From the NCBI GenBank assembly GCA_963682025.1, contig OY821522.1, positions 27,700,754 through 27,764,753 of the forward strand: a stretch of DNA of 64,000 nt. Reading direction: 5' to 3'. Below are positions 35,213-46,722 of the stretch, in pieces. The stretch comes from Cordilura impudica. Its lineage: Eukaryota; Arthropoda; Insecta; Diptera; Scathophagidae. Both the position numbers and the translations under genes were made by a program. Positions within the stretch are counted from its first letter, which is position 1, and every line of letters starts with the position of its first letter. The notes beneath the pieces were generated by a model. The model was not told the origin of the DNA, searched no databases, and saw nothing but the letters and a program-made list of their open reading frames with translations.

Positions 35213-35588
35213 TAACGTAACTAAGAACATCTTCCTGGTTTTTGTTCGGCCAGTTCTTTATAACTGAAGCTCTCCATATTTTTCTGAATATTTTTATTTG
35301 CGACTGTTATTGCTGAAATATATTAGAGCAATCGAGTTTGTATTCAAATGTCACTTTCTTATAAGCCTTCTCATAAGCCATCATAATGTTTTTAGGTAAA
35401 ATAAAAAGGTAGGAAAATGGCATTAGTGCATTACTACCTGAAGTAATATATAAAAAACCCACTATACAAATGAATTATCTGTATGTGTTTTCTTTACTAC
35501 TTACATAAGTGTATTGTTAAGTAAAATAAAAAGGTATAGAAAAGGTATGATAATAAAAAAAAACAGATTACTAATGAATTACATCCTC
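35213..35588. other. Unassigned DNA
   Basis: No gene or repeat that I can support. A minus-strand stretch near 35230-35330 has a short amino-acid-like composition but no recognised motif. Confidence 0.25.
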
Positions 35589-36275
35589 TGTGTATTGACA
35601 TTCTTACTTACCAATATATTATGCTAATAGAACAAATAATGACTATTATAAGCTATAAAATACCTAAAGCACAAATTTAATGCACCATTGTATACGAGTA
35701 CTTATAGGGCTATTTAAATTATGGTAATTTGAATTTTTTTACAGTAACTTCATTAAAATGAAAAAAATGTTCTACCCACGGTTCGTCACGGGTGCGAAAG
35801 TATATATAGGGTTAAAGAGGACGCTTTCACCTTCCTCCGGGTGGTATATTTTTCTTGTTCCCTAGAAGTTCTATTCCACTAAAGTTGAAATTTGAGAAAA
35901 ATATAGTAGTATTATAAATATTTCATAACACCCCTTATTGTACACGGTAGAGCTGTGACCACTTACAACAACTAGAGACTGTGTATTGACATTCTTACAT
36001 ACTGGTAATGGAACAAATAATGACTATTTTAAGTTATCAAGTACCTAAAGCACAAATTTAATACACCATTGTATACGAGTACATAAGGCTGTTTAAATTA
36101 TCGTAATTTGAATTTTTTTAGAATAATTTCATTTATTTGAAAAAAGTGTTGTACCCACGGGTCGACACGGATGCAAAAGCATACTTAGGGTTTAAAATGA
36201 CACTTTCACTTTTCTCCGGGTGCTATACGTTTCTTGTTCCCTTTTGTTCCATAGAAGTTCTATTCCACTGAATAC
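35589..36275. repeat. Two diverged tandem copies of a ~300-390 bp unit
   Basis: Both copies share the ordered words TGTGTATTGACATTCTTAC, GAACAAATAATGACTATT, CACCATTGTATACGAGTAC, GTAATTTGAATTTTTTTA, TACCCACGG, CTCCGGGTG and GAAGTTCTATTCCACT. They begin near 35589 and 35979. A further diverged piece (GTTCTATTCCACTTAGTTTG...CCACTTACAACAACTA) lies at 41311-41400 and again at 44583-44670, right after a retrotransposon poly-A tail. The retrotransposon had therefore inserted in a copy of this repeat. Confidence 0.8.
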
Positions 36276-36765
36276 TTCGATCGTAACTGTCATGATAAAC
36301 GGACGTTTAGCGGAGATCGGTATATTCTTCAATCGTTTTTTAGATTTGTGCATATTGTTTAACGCATAGTGTTATTACTGCAATTATTTTTTGTTACATT
36401 TAAGCTGTGCCAAGAGAAATAGACTCTTAAAGAACAAAAAAAAAAAAAAACTACACATAAATGAGTGAAAATGCTCAAAAATCAAATATACATAAATAAT
36501 TACAAAAACTACCAAAATAACTCATCAACACAATACGATGAAAACATAGTGAATGATAGAAAAAGAAAACATAACAACACTCTGCAAAGCGGCATAATGT
36601 CTAAGCAACTAAAAAACAACTAAATACTATGCAATTCTTGAAATGACAAAGACTGCAATGAAGAATGTTTACAGCTTTTTTTTAAAACATGTACAAGGTA
36701 CTGAGATTCCATCAACTTAAAAAAATTCAACAACAAACAACTCTACGACTAAAGAGATTAATGTA
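36276..36765. other. Unassigned DNA
   Basis: Contains a poly-A run near 36437 and a 12-codon open frame; nothing supports a gene. Confidence 0.25.
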
Positions 36766-36852
36766 AATTAAATAAATCACAGTTTTAACTACTAACTGAA
36801 AGCATAAGTTCTGTGATATTAGTTAGTAGTTAAAACTAATATTTATTTAATT
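36766..36852. repeat. Hairpin with 32-nt arms
   Basis: Arms 36766-36797 and 36821-36852 are inverted copies with three mismatches; the core AGTTTTAACTACTAACT pairs perfectly. The loop is 23 nt. Confidence 0.85.
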
Positions 36853-36929
36853 ATACATTGTATTTATTTATTGAGGATTATTGATGTGTATTATACGCCC
36901 AGGGGGGTAAAATTTCTATTTCACAATAC

Positions 36930-37023
36930 AATCGCAAAAACAGCGTAACACATCGGTGTGAGCTGAAGTGTAAATCGGTGTGACTTTATCTGACTGTATT
37001 TGTGAAAAAATTATGATATGTTC
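36930..37023. repeat. Right copy of the shared satellite-flanking module
   Basis: AAAAACAGCGTAACACATCG and GTGAAAAAATTATGATATG match 14183-14245. A short internal word (ATCGGTGTGA) is duplicated here. It immediately precedes the large 21-bp satellite. Confidence 0.7.
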
Positions 37024-39245
37024 TTTTCTAAACATTTTCCAATTGCCTTTCAAAAAACATCAATTGTATTTCAGAAAACATCAATTGTATTTCAGAAACC
37101 ATCAATATAATTTCAGAAAACATCATTTGAATTTCAGAAAACATAAATAGAATTTCAGAAAACATCAATATAATTTCAGAAAACATCATTCGAGTTTCAG
37201 AAAATATCAATTGAATTTCAGAAAACATCAATAGAATTTCAGAAAACATCACTTGGATTTCAGAAAACATAAATAGAATTTCAGAAAACATCAATAGAAT
37301 TTCAGAAAACATCAATTGTATTTCAGAAACCATCAATATAATTTCAGAAAACATCATTTGAATTTCAAAAAACATAAATAGAATTTCAGAAAACATCAAT
37401 ATAATTTCAGAAAGCATCATTCGAGTTTCAGAAAACATCAATTGAATTTCAGAAAGCATCAATAGAATTTCAGAAAACATCAATTGTATTTCAGAAACCA
37501 TCAATATAATTTCAGAAAACATCATTGGAATTTCAGAAAACATAAATAGAATTTCAGAAAACATCATTTGAATTTCAGAAAACATAAATAGAATTTCAGA
37601 AAACATGAATATAATTTCAGAAAACATCATTCGAGTTTCAGAAAACATCAATTGAATTTCAGAAAGCATCAATAGAATTTCAGAAAACATCAATTGTATT
37701 TCAGAAACCATCAATATAATTTCAGAAAACATCATTTGAATTTCAGAAAACATAAATAGAATTTCAGAAAACATCAATATAATTTCAGAAAACATCAATT
37801 GTATTTCAGAAACCATCAATATAATTTCAGAAAACATCATTTGAATATCAGAAAACATAAATAGAATTTCAGAAAACATCAATATAATTTCAGAAAACAT
37901 CATTCGAGTTTCAGAAAACATCAACTGAATTTCTGAAAGCATCAATAGAATTTCAGAAAACATCAATTGTATTTCAGAAACCATCAATATAATTTCAGAA
38001 AACATCATTTGAATTTCAGAAAACATAAATAGAATTTCAGAAAACATCAATATAATTTCAGAAAACATCAATTGTATTTCAGAAACCATCAATATAATTT
38101 CAGAAAACATCAATTGTATTTCAGAAAACATCAATAGAATTTCAGAAAACATAAACTGTATTTCAGAAAACGTCAATAAAATTTCAGAAAACATCAATTG
38201 AATTTCAGAACACATCAATATAATTTCAGAAAACATTAACTGTATTTCAGAAAACATCAATTGAATTTCAGAAAACATCAATATAATTTCAGAAAACATC
38301 AATTGTATTTCAGAAAACATCAATTGTATTTCAGAAAACATCATTTGAATTTCAGAAAACATAAATAGAATTTCAGAAAACATCAATATAATTTCAGAAA
38401 ACATCATTCGAGTTTCAGAAAACAGCATTTGAATTTCAGAAAACATAAATATAATTTCAGAAAACATCAATATAATTTCAGAAAACATCATTCGGGTTTC
38501 AGAAAACATCATTTGACTTTCAGAAAACATAAATAAAATTTCAGAAAACATCATTCGAGTTTCAGAAGACATCAACTGAATTTCAGAAAACATCAATAGA
38601 ATTTCAGAAAACATCAATTGTATTTCAGAAAACATCAATTGTATTTCAGAAAACATCATTTGAATTCCAGAAAACATAAATAGAATTTCAGAAAACATCA
38701 ATAGAATTTCAGAAAACATCAATTGTATTTCAGAAAACATCAATTGTAATTCAGAAAACATCAATTGAATTTCAGAAAACATAAATAGAATTTCAGAAAA
38801 CATCAATATAATATCAGAAAACATCATTCGAGTTTCAGAAAACATAAATATAATTTCAGAAAACATAAATAGAATTTCAGAAAACATCAATATAATTTCA
38901 GAAAACATCATTCGAGTTTCAGAAAACATCAATTGAATTTCAGAAAACATCAACAGAATTTCAGAAAACATCAATTGTATTTCAGAAAACATCAATTGTA
39001 TTTCAGAAAACATCATTTGAATTTCAGAAAACATAATTAGAATTTCAGAAAACATCAATTGAATTTCAAAAAGCATTATTTGAATTGCTGAGGACATTAA
39101 TTGTATTTCAGAAAACATCAATAGAATTTCAGAAAGCATCATTTTAATTGCTGAAAACATTAATTGTATTTCAGAAAACATCAATTGAATTTCAGAAAAC
39201 ATCAACTGCATTTCAGAAAACATCAATTGAATTTCAGAAAACAGC
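37024..39245 (-). repeat. Large 21-bp satellite array, ~105 units, open for 739 codons
   Basis: The period is 21 bp, with core TTTCAGAAAACATCAATTG on the plus strand. On the minus strand (39247 to 37028) it translates without a stop as heptads of the form M-F-S-E-I-x-L. Because 21 is a multiple of three and the unit lacks a stop in this frame, a long frame is expected with no selection. Unit variants (ILLMFSE, TRMMFSE, ILFMFSE) recur in blocks, which shows higher-order amplification of groups of units. No promoter, start context or non-repeat domain supports a protein. Confidence 0.93.
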
Positions 39246-39249
39246 ATAA

Positions 39250-39360
39250 TCGACTTATTTTTTATGCACTGGAAAATATGATGTTGATGTTTTCTTTAAT
39301 TATTAGATATTTACACATCTCCCTTGTGATCCGACTCACATGATTTTTTTTTTATTAAAT
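39250..39360. repeat. Satellite-associated flanking modules
   Basis: TTATGCACTGGAAAATA (39264) also occurs at 17464. TTTACACATCTCCCTTGTGA (39310) followed by CACATGATTTTTTTTTTAT matches the left inverted-repeat end at 15631-15680. The same two modules border satellite DNA at both loci. Confidence 0.75.
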
Positions 39361-39541
39361 GTTGTGTCGTGCAGTCCAATGTTTACAATATAAAACTTTA
39401 TAATACTAGACAAATGTGAATAAATAAATCAAATAAATAAAATTCAACACTCTTAAAAAAGAATAAAACCAACGAAACGTCGAGTGGAACGATGGAATAA
39501 TTTGTTTTTTATTTACATCAATATAAAATAGCTGACCATAA

Positions 39542-41029
39542 ATACCCCGTAAAAGAAAATTCTATAAAAGAAAAAAAAAATTAATCAATGATAACCAATT
39601 CGGATTTAAATACAAACATTCAACTATTCATGCAATACACTGTTTAGTTTTAAATATCAATTTGAATTTGAATAAATCCCTTTGTACATTTGCCTGTCTT
39701 ATAGTTTTTGATAAAGCTTTCGATAGTATCTGGATTCCAGTCTTAATTTATAAACTTTGGAAATATAAAGCTCCAATGCATTTATTAATACTTATACATA
39801 ATATGCTAAACAACAAATCCTTTCAAGCTAGTAATAATAATCAAATAAGTACTAGAAAATTTATTATTGCAAATAGTTTGCAACAAGGTGCTGTGAACTC
39901 CCCTATATTATTTAATTTGTTCATACATGATCTCCTAAATAAAATTGATAACATCATAGGATTTGCTGATGACATCATTATCTATCATTCTGATAAAATC
40001 CAAAAAATTAACGAAAACTTACAAAATTATTTTAATTTAGTACAGAAATATGCCCTTGATTGGCAAATGAAAATTAATTTTAATAAAAGCGAAACTATGT
40101 TGTTCCGTCCTCCAGTAGGAAAGTGCAATTATAATATAAAAAAAATTGGAAAGAGTTTGGAATAGTGTCTAATAACAATATACATATCCCAAACAAAGAT
40201 GTGGTTAAATATCTTGGAATTTATTTAGATAAATTTTTATACTTCAATAGTCATACTAATTAACAGCTAATAAAAGCAAGAAATGCAATTTTATGTATAA
40301 AAACTATTCTTTTCTAAATATATTAAACACAATGTAAAAATTTTGTTATATCAATCATTAATCAAACCTATTTTAACACACGGTTGCCAAATATGGTTTA
40401 ATATTTCACCATCTTATATGGAGAAAATGCGAGTTTTTAACGAAAATGTTTGAGAGCATGCACATCACTATATGTGACCTTCTCCGAGAAAAGGGACCTA
40501 GTGTGTCAAAAAACGGGTTGTGTCAAAAACGGTGGATTCTGGTACCTAAAAGGGTGTAGAAACTTTAAATGCATTTTTTTCTCAAAACTATTCACACACT
40601 AGGTCCGTTTTCTTGGAGAAGGTCACATATAGGTCTCCTAATAGTGACTATACAAAATTTGTATCAAATAAAATTCTATATAAGGTAGCAAAAATAAGTA
40701 GAATTGATAATTTTATAATTCATTTAATTAGAAACCACATTATTTAATGCTTCGAATATTATAACTTAATAATTGCTCCACATTATGCCAACGAAGAATA
40801 CTTGTGTAGCACATTACATAATGGTTATATACCACCTGAAGCTTTCTTATATCTAGGTAGTAAAGGATTTATCCAAAACGAATTTGGCGTTCCTATATTT
40901 TATCACATACATAGACGAGGCAATATAAAATCCATCAGTTGCAGACAAATGACTTTTGAAAATCGTAGATTTGACACTAGCGTTTACTCAAGAGATAAAA
41001 ATATGATCCCAAACTTGGTGGCGCACTGA
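39542..41029 (+). pseudogene. Non-LTR retrotransposon reverse transcriptase, broken
   Basis: The enzyme family copies element RNA into DNA at a nicked target. The open frame 39542-40165 shows NDNQFGFKYKHSTIHAI, then the first catalytic Asp block CLIVFDKAFDSIW, then SLQQGAVNSPILFNLFIHDL and the second catalytic block GFADDIIIYHS, then WQMKINFNKSETMLF. After a frameshift at ~40163 come VVKYLGIYLD and, further on, HGCQIWFNISPSYMEKM. After the MITE, other frames give VSNKILYKVAKISRID. The last open part (40802-41029) gives NGYIPPEAFLYLGSKGFIQN, ending in NMIPNLVAH. It resembles the jockey/I group; exact clade not determined. Several frameshifts make it dead. Confidence 0.85.
40471..40629. mobile_element. 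159-bp MITE with ~36-bp inverted ends, flanked by TA
   Basis: TATGTGACCTTCTCCGAGAA continuing to CCTAGTGTGT is mirrored by ACACACTAGG continuing to TTGGAGAAGGTCACATA, with two mismatches. Direct TA dinucleotides flank it (40469-40470 and 40630-40631), as for Tc1/mariner-type insertions. It interrupts the reverse transcriptase sequence. Confidence 0.85.
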
Positions 41030-41706
41030 GTGACTTCCACTTCCTCTTTTTTATCCCTTGACTTAGTTTTTATCTTTCCATATATGAAAGTAATGTTTTG
41101 TTGATATTTTTCTTTACATTTATTTACATATATAAAATAGTAATAAATATTGTATAAATTATTGTAATTACTTTTAAAAATTTTTTATTAATATTGTATG
41201 GACTATACTATAGAGCTACTATTATAAATTATTTTTCATACTATTTGTTTATTTATAGTTTAAGTTTATAAAATTGGATTAAATAAACGATTAAAAAAGA
41301 AAAAAAAAAAGTTCTATTCCACTTAGTTTGAAATTTCATAAATATTTCATAACGCCCCTAATATTAAACGGTAGTGCTGTTACCACTTACAACAACTAAA
41401 TAATATAATCCTACCAACATTATAAAAAAACTGCAGGGCATTATTGATGATAGCTTGCGAGTAGTAACCATTTATTTTTGATAAAAAACAAAAAAAGCAC
41501 CTTTTTCTGAAATTAAAAAAAAAAAAACAGTTGAGTTTGACAGCATTCCACGCCCACAATTAGCAATAATTTAACCCATTTTTTTGGCTACCTTAATCTG
41601 GATATATTAGCTACAAAAAGGTGACAAAAAAATTAGACTTTTGGCCAATGAAATCAAAATTTCAGCCACAGTGCGACGCTCAGATATAGTTTTTCCATCT
41701 TTTTAA

Positions 41707-41812
41707 GTATACTTCATTCCCGCGTTCCGTTCAAGTTTATTTTCTTCCAATGTATTATTGTTTGCTGTTACAAGAGTCTTTTCATCATCTTCAGAAATTG
41801 AAGTCTCTTCAC
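41707..41812 (-). CDS. Possible small C-terminal exon of an unknown host gene
   Basis: On the minus strand a pyrimidine-rich stretch ending TTTAATTTTTAG precedes GTGAAGAGACTTCAATTTC. One phase reads EETSISEDDEKTLVTANNNT, then a short basic tail ending GMKYT and a stop. Acidic, low complexity, short; only the splice-like boundary supports it. An identical copy lies at 44977-45082 by duplication. Confidence 0.25.
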
Positions 41813-41849
41813 CTAAAAATTAAAGAGAAATTCTTTTAAAGGACAACAA

Positions 41850-44026
41850 TCTATATAAAAATAAGTCGGGTTTTCCTTCCTGACGCTATAACTCGAGAAC
41901 GCACCAACCGATTTCCACGGTTTTGCATTGTTGGAAAGGTCTCGGGCTCTGTGAGGTTCATGGCAAAGAAAATTCAGGAAACATTTTAACAGAAAAGCGG
42001 GAAAATCTTTTTTCACATACAGCGCCATTTCTGATACATAGCATGTACTACAAACCAATATATTAAGTATATGGCGCCGGTGCGTGACACATTGTTTGAC
42101 AGCTACTCATTGTTCTCTGCTCAGTTAATTTCATGTGACAAACCGGTATTGTGTTCACTGTGAAATTGTGAAAAAAAAGTAAAAAAAATAAGTTATTCGT
42201 TTCCTAACATTTCAATTGGAAACCATCAAATAAATCACGTGTATTGTGCAAATTTTTATTCAATTTCAACAGCAGGCATTTGTCTTTAAGGTGGTAAGTT
42301 GAACTGTGTAAATTATGTGCATCGTGCATTTGAGGTTAAATTCACCACTCTATCCATAGTCCAAAATGCCTAGAGTACGACGTGCGAACATCGGCCGCCG
42401 CACAAGACATGCAAGCCAGCAACAAGTGTATTCACAGAACTTAAGCGAAGAAAGACAAAATATAATAAGCGAAAATGCCCGATTGAGACAACGCGTGAGC
42501 ACACGAAGATCATTGGCATCATACAATCGCTTGGTATTCCAATATGATCCCACTGCGAACTACAGTGATGATGAAAATTTAGATATTGGACCAATGACGA
42601 CTATATGCCGATATTGCAATGCGTTAAAGTTCAAAAGAGAAACGGCTGGATTGTGCTGCGCAAGTGGAAAAGTCAAACTGGATCCATTACTTACACCACC
42701 ACAGCCACTGAAACCATTGTTCGATGGAAGTGATCCCGATTCCACCCATTTTCTTCAACACATCCTTGAATACAATAACTGCTTTCGCATGACTTCATTT
42801 GGAGCTAATATCATTCGAGAAGGCGGCTTCATACCGACTTGCAAGGTTAAAGATACAACATACATAACCAATCACTCACACCCGTATTCTTCAACAAATG
42901 ATTGTTTGCAATTACAGATACAAGGACAAATATATCATTTGCATGTTTCATTACGTCGATGGTGGATCAGCTGAATGTGCGGTGCAATATACAGGGAACA
43001 CAACAGTTAAAGAGACGAATTATTGAACAGTTGCAAGCATTTTTTCACGCTAATAATGCTGTGATTAATATGTTCAAAATAGCATTGGAACGAATGCCAT
43101 CGGATACGCACAAATTTGTCATAAGAGCGGATTGTACCCCAACAGGTGAACATGTGCGAAGATTCAATGCTCCCACCGTTAATGATGTTGCTGCAATTAT
43201 TGTTGGCGATCCAACTAAATCGCGAGACATTGTCGTTCAACGAAGAAGCAATATCATGCATCGTGTCAACGAGACACATCGTTTATACGATGCGTTACAA
43301 TATCCAATCATTTATTGGCAAGGGCAAGACGGATACGACATCACGTTGAAGATGGTCGGTCCAATTACAGGTACAATATTCACACACTAATTATTGCTAT
43401 TATTGCTATTATTGGTTTCCATTAACAATTCATTTAATTTCGAATTTTCAGGCGTATCAACGAATAAAAATCTAAGCGCAATGAATTACTATGCGTATCG
43501 TATGATGATTCGTACACATGAGGAGAATGCCATTCTGAAGTGCCGTCGGCTATTCCAGCAATTCGCTGTCGACATGTATGTCAAAGTCGAGACCGAACGT
43601 TTAGCGTTCATCCGATTCAATCAGGCAAAGCTACGATCTGAGGACCATATACACTTGCGTGATGCTATTCATTCAGATGGTGATGTTAAGAATATTGGAT
43701 GTCTGACGATTCTCCCATCATCTTATATCGGAAGCCCACGCCACATGCACGAATACGCTTAAGACGCTATGACGTACGTGCGAAATTATGGAACTCCGGA
43801 TTTATTTATTATGTTCACATGCAATCCGAAGTGGACGGAAATTGAACGTGAGTTGGAACCGGGCCAAAAACCGCAAAATCGCCATGACATAATCGCCAGA
43901 GTATTTTAGCAAAAACTTAAGGTTATGATGGATGTGCTTACTAAGTCTCGAGTTTTTGGTGACACACGTTGTTATATGTACTCGGTGGAATAGCAGAAGC
44001 GTGGACTACCGCATGCTCATATCTTA
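41850..44026 (+). mobile_element. Helitron 2, 5' partial copy
   Basis: Begins with A/TCTATATAAAAATAAGTC at 41850-41851, the same start as the full copy at 45120. It ends abruptly at the duplication junction, inside the Rep domain. It shares the disabling stops of the full copy at the equivalent positions (for example TAA after HEYA near 43760). Confidence 0.92.
42366..44026 (+). pseudogene. RepHel gene of Helitron 2, duplicated 5' part
   Basis: Equivalent to 45637-47297. It includes the basic N-terminus, the CRYC...CCASG cysteine cluster, both small introns, and the Rep domain up to the first His of the two-histidine motif. It lacks the rest of Rep and the helicase. Beyond the junction a fused open frame (43969-44301) runs into retrotransposon sequence and has no biological meaning. 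Confidence 0.9.
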
Positions 44027-46116
44027 TATATTATAACTTAATAATTGCTCCACATTATGCCAACGAAGAATACTTGTGTAGCACATTACATAATGGTTAT
44101 ATACCACCTGAAGCTTTCTTATATCTAGGTAGTAAAGGATTTATCCAAAACGAATTTGGCGTTCCTATATTTTATCACATACATAGACGAGGCAATATAA
44201 AATCCATCAGTTGCAGACAAATGACTTTTGAAAATCGTAGATTTGACACTAGCGTTTACTCAAGAGATAAAAATATGATCCCAAACTTGGTGGCGCACTG
44301 AGTGACTTCCACTTCCTCTTTTTTATCCCTTGACTTAGTTTTTATCTTTCCATATATGAAAGTAATGTTTTGTTGATATTTTTCTTTACATTTATTTACA
44401 TATATAAAATAATAATAAATATTGTATAAATTATTGTAATTATTTTTAAAAATTTTTTATTAATATTGTATGGACTATACTATAGAGCTACTATTATAAA
44501 TTATTTTTCATACTATTTGTTTATTTATAGTTTAAGTTTATAAAATTGGATTAAATAAACGATTAAAAAAGAAAAAAAAAAAGTTCTATTCCACTTAGTT
44601 TGAAATTTCATAAATATTTCATAACGCCCCTAATATTAAACGGTAGTGCTGTTACCACTTAGAACAACTAAATAATATAATCCTACCAACATTATAAAAA
44701 AACTGCAGGGCATTATTGATGATAGCTTGCGAGTAGTAACCATTTATTTTTGATAAAAAACAAAAAAAGCACCTTTTTCTGAAATTAAAAAAAAAAACAG
44801 TTGAGTTTGACAGCATTCCACGCCCACAATTAGCAATAATTTAACCCATTTTTTTGGCTACCTTAATCTGGATATATTAGCTACAAAAAGGTGACAAAAA
44901 AATTAGACTTTTGGCCAATGAAATCAAAATTTCAGCCACAGTGCGACGCTCAGATATAGTTTTTCCATCTTTTTAAGTATACTTCATTCCCGCGTTCCGT
45001 TCAAGTTTATTTTCTTCCAATGTATTATTGTTTGCTGTTACAAGAGTCTTTTCATCATCTTCAGAAATTGAAGTCTCTTCACCTAAAAATTAAAGAGAAA
45101 TTCTTTTAAAGGACAACAATCTATATAAAAATAAGTCGGGTTTTCCTTCCTGACGCTATAACTCGAGAACGCACCAACCGATTTCCACGGTTTTGCATTG
45201 TTGGAAAGGTCTCGGGCTCTGTGAGGTTCATGGCAAAGAAAATTCAGGAAACATTTTAACAGAAAAGCGGGAAAATCTTTTTTCACATACAGCGCCATTT
45301 CTGATACATAGCATGTACTACAAACCAATATATTAAGTATATGGCGCCGGTGCGTGACACATTGTTTGACAGCTACTCATTGTTCTCTGCTCAGTTAATT
45401 TCATGTGACAAACCGGTATTGTGTTCACTGTGAAATTGTGAAAAAAAAAGTAAAAAAAATAAGTTATTCGTTTCCTAACATTTCAATTGGAAACCATCAA
45501 ATAAATCACGTGTATTGTGCAAATTTTTATTCAATTTCAACAGCAGGCATTTGTCTTTAAGGTGGTAAGTTGAACTGTGTAAATTATGTGCATCGTGCAT
45601 TTGAGGTTAAATTCACCACTCTATCCATAGTCCAAAATGCCTAGAGTACGACGTGCGAACATCGGCCGCCGCACAAGACATGCAAGCCAGCAACAAGTGT
45701 ATTCACAGAACTTAAGCGAAGAAAGACAAAATATAATAAGCGAAAATGCCCGATTGAGACAACGCGTGAGCACACGAAGATCATTGGCATCATACAATCG
45801 CTTGGTATTCCAATATGATCCCACTGCGAACTACAGTGATGATGAAAATTTAGATATTGGACCAATGACGACTATATGCCGATATTGCAATGCGTTAAAG
45901 TTCAAAAGAGAAACGGCTGGATTGTGCTGCGCAAGTGGAAAAGTCAAACTGGATCCATTACTTACACCACCACAGCCACTGAAACCATTGTTCGATGGAA
46001 GTGATCCCGATTCCACCCATTTTCTTCAACACATCCTTGAATACAATAACTGCTTTCGCATGACTTCCTTTGGAGCTAATATCATTCGAGAAGGCGGCTT
46101 CATACCGACTTGCAAG

Positions 46117-46188
46117 GTTAAAGATACAACATACATAACCAATCACTCACACCCGTATTCTTCAACAAATGATTGTTTGCAATTACAG
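46117..46188 (+). other. Helitron 2 intron 1 (72 nt)
   Basis: TGCAAG/GTTAAAG...AATTACAG/ATACAAGG. Splicing joins PTCK to IQGQIYH, matching the uninterrupted SIQGQVYH of Helitron 1. Length typical of fly introns. Duplicated at 42846-42917. Confidence 0.8.
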
Positions 46189-46641
46189 ATACAAGGACAA
46201 ATATATCATTTGCATGTTTCATTACGTCGATGGTGGATCAGCTGAATGTGCGGTGCAATATACAGGGAACACAACAGTTAAAGAGACGAATTATTGAACA
46301 GTTGCAAGCATTTTTTCACGCTAATAATGCTGTGATTAATATGTTCAAAATAGCATTGGAACGAATGCCATCGGATACGCACAAATTTGTCATAAGAGCG
46401 GATTGTACCCCAACAGGTGAACATGTGCGAAGATTCAATGCTCCCACCGTTAATGATGTTGCTGCAATTATTGTTGGCGATCCAACTAAATCGCGAGACA
46501 TTGTCGTTCAGCGAAGAAGCAATATCATGCATCGTGTCAACGAGACACATCGTTTATACGATGCGTTACAATATCCAATCATTTATTGGCAAGGGCAAGA
46601 CGGATACGACATCACGTTGAAGATGGTCGGTCCAATTACAG

Positions 46642-46722
46642 GTACAATATTCACACACTAATTATTGCTATTATTGCTATTATTGGTTTCCATTAACAAT
46701 TCATTTAATTTCGAATTTTCAG
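46642..46722 (+). other. Helitron 2 intron 2 (81 nt)
   Basis: CCAATTACAG/GTACAATATT...CGAATTTTCAG/GCGTATC, phase-preserving (I-T-G-V-S-T). Includes a TATTGCTATTATTGCTAT run. Helitron 1 is uninterrupted at this place. Duplicated at 43371-43451. Confidence 0.85.

Larger units (their letters stand above)
39542..41310 (+). mobile_element. Non-LTR retrotransposon, 5'-truncated and decayed, with 3' UTR and poly-A tail
   Basis: Reverse transcriptase reading (39542-40165) followed by shifted C-terminal pieces (40166-41029), an AT-rich 3' UTR, and a tail ending in an A-rich run near 41290-41310. The 5' end is missing, as usual for such elements. A 159-bp MITE sits at 40471-40629. From 40756 onward it is included in the downstream tandem duplication. 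Confidence 0.85.
40756..44026. repeat. Tandem segmental duplication, first unit (~3,271 bp)
   Basis: Matches 44028-47297 at an offset of 3270-3272 with only around ten differences (for example CATCATC against CAACATC at ~43717/46988, and one-base poly-A changes). It contains the retrotransposon C-terminus, 3' UTR and poly-A, flanking repeat DNA, and the 5' 2,177 bp of Helitron 2. The junction at 44026-44028 reads ATCTTA/T/ATATTATAAC: no homology, one extra T. Confidence 0.95.

Noticed and set aside
37024..39245. CRISPR-like array
   Set aside because: Units are contiguous 21-mers without spacers, in a eukaryotic genome.
37028..39247. 739-codon minus-strand frame as a real protein gene
   Set aside because: The frame follows from a 21-bp satellite unit without a stop; no non-repeat sequence, start context or splice structure supports a gene. 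Kept as a repeat and as a testable finding.
43969..44301. Fused 110-codon frame across the duplication junction
   Set aside because: It joins antisense-frame Helitron sequence to the retrotransposon C-terminus by chance at the breakpoint.
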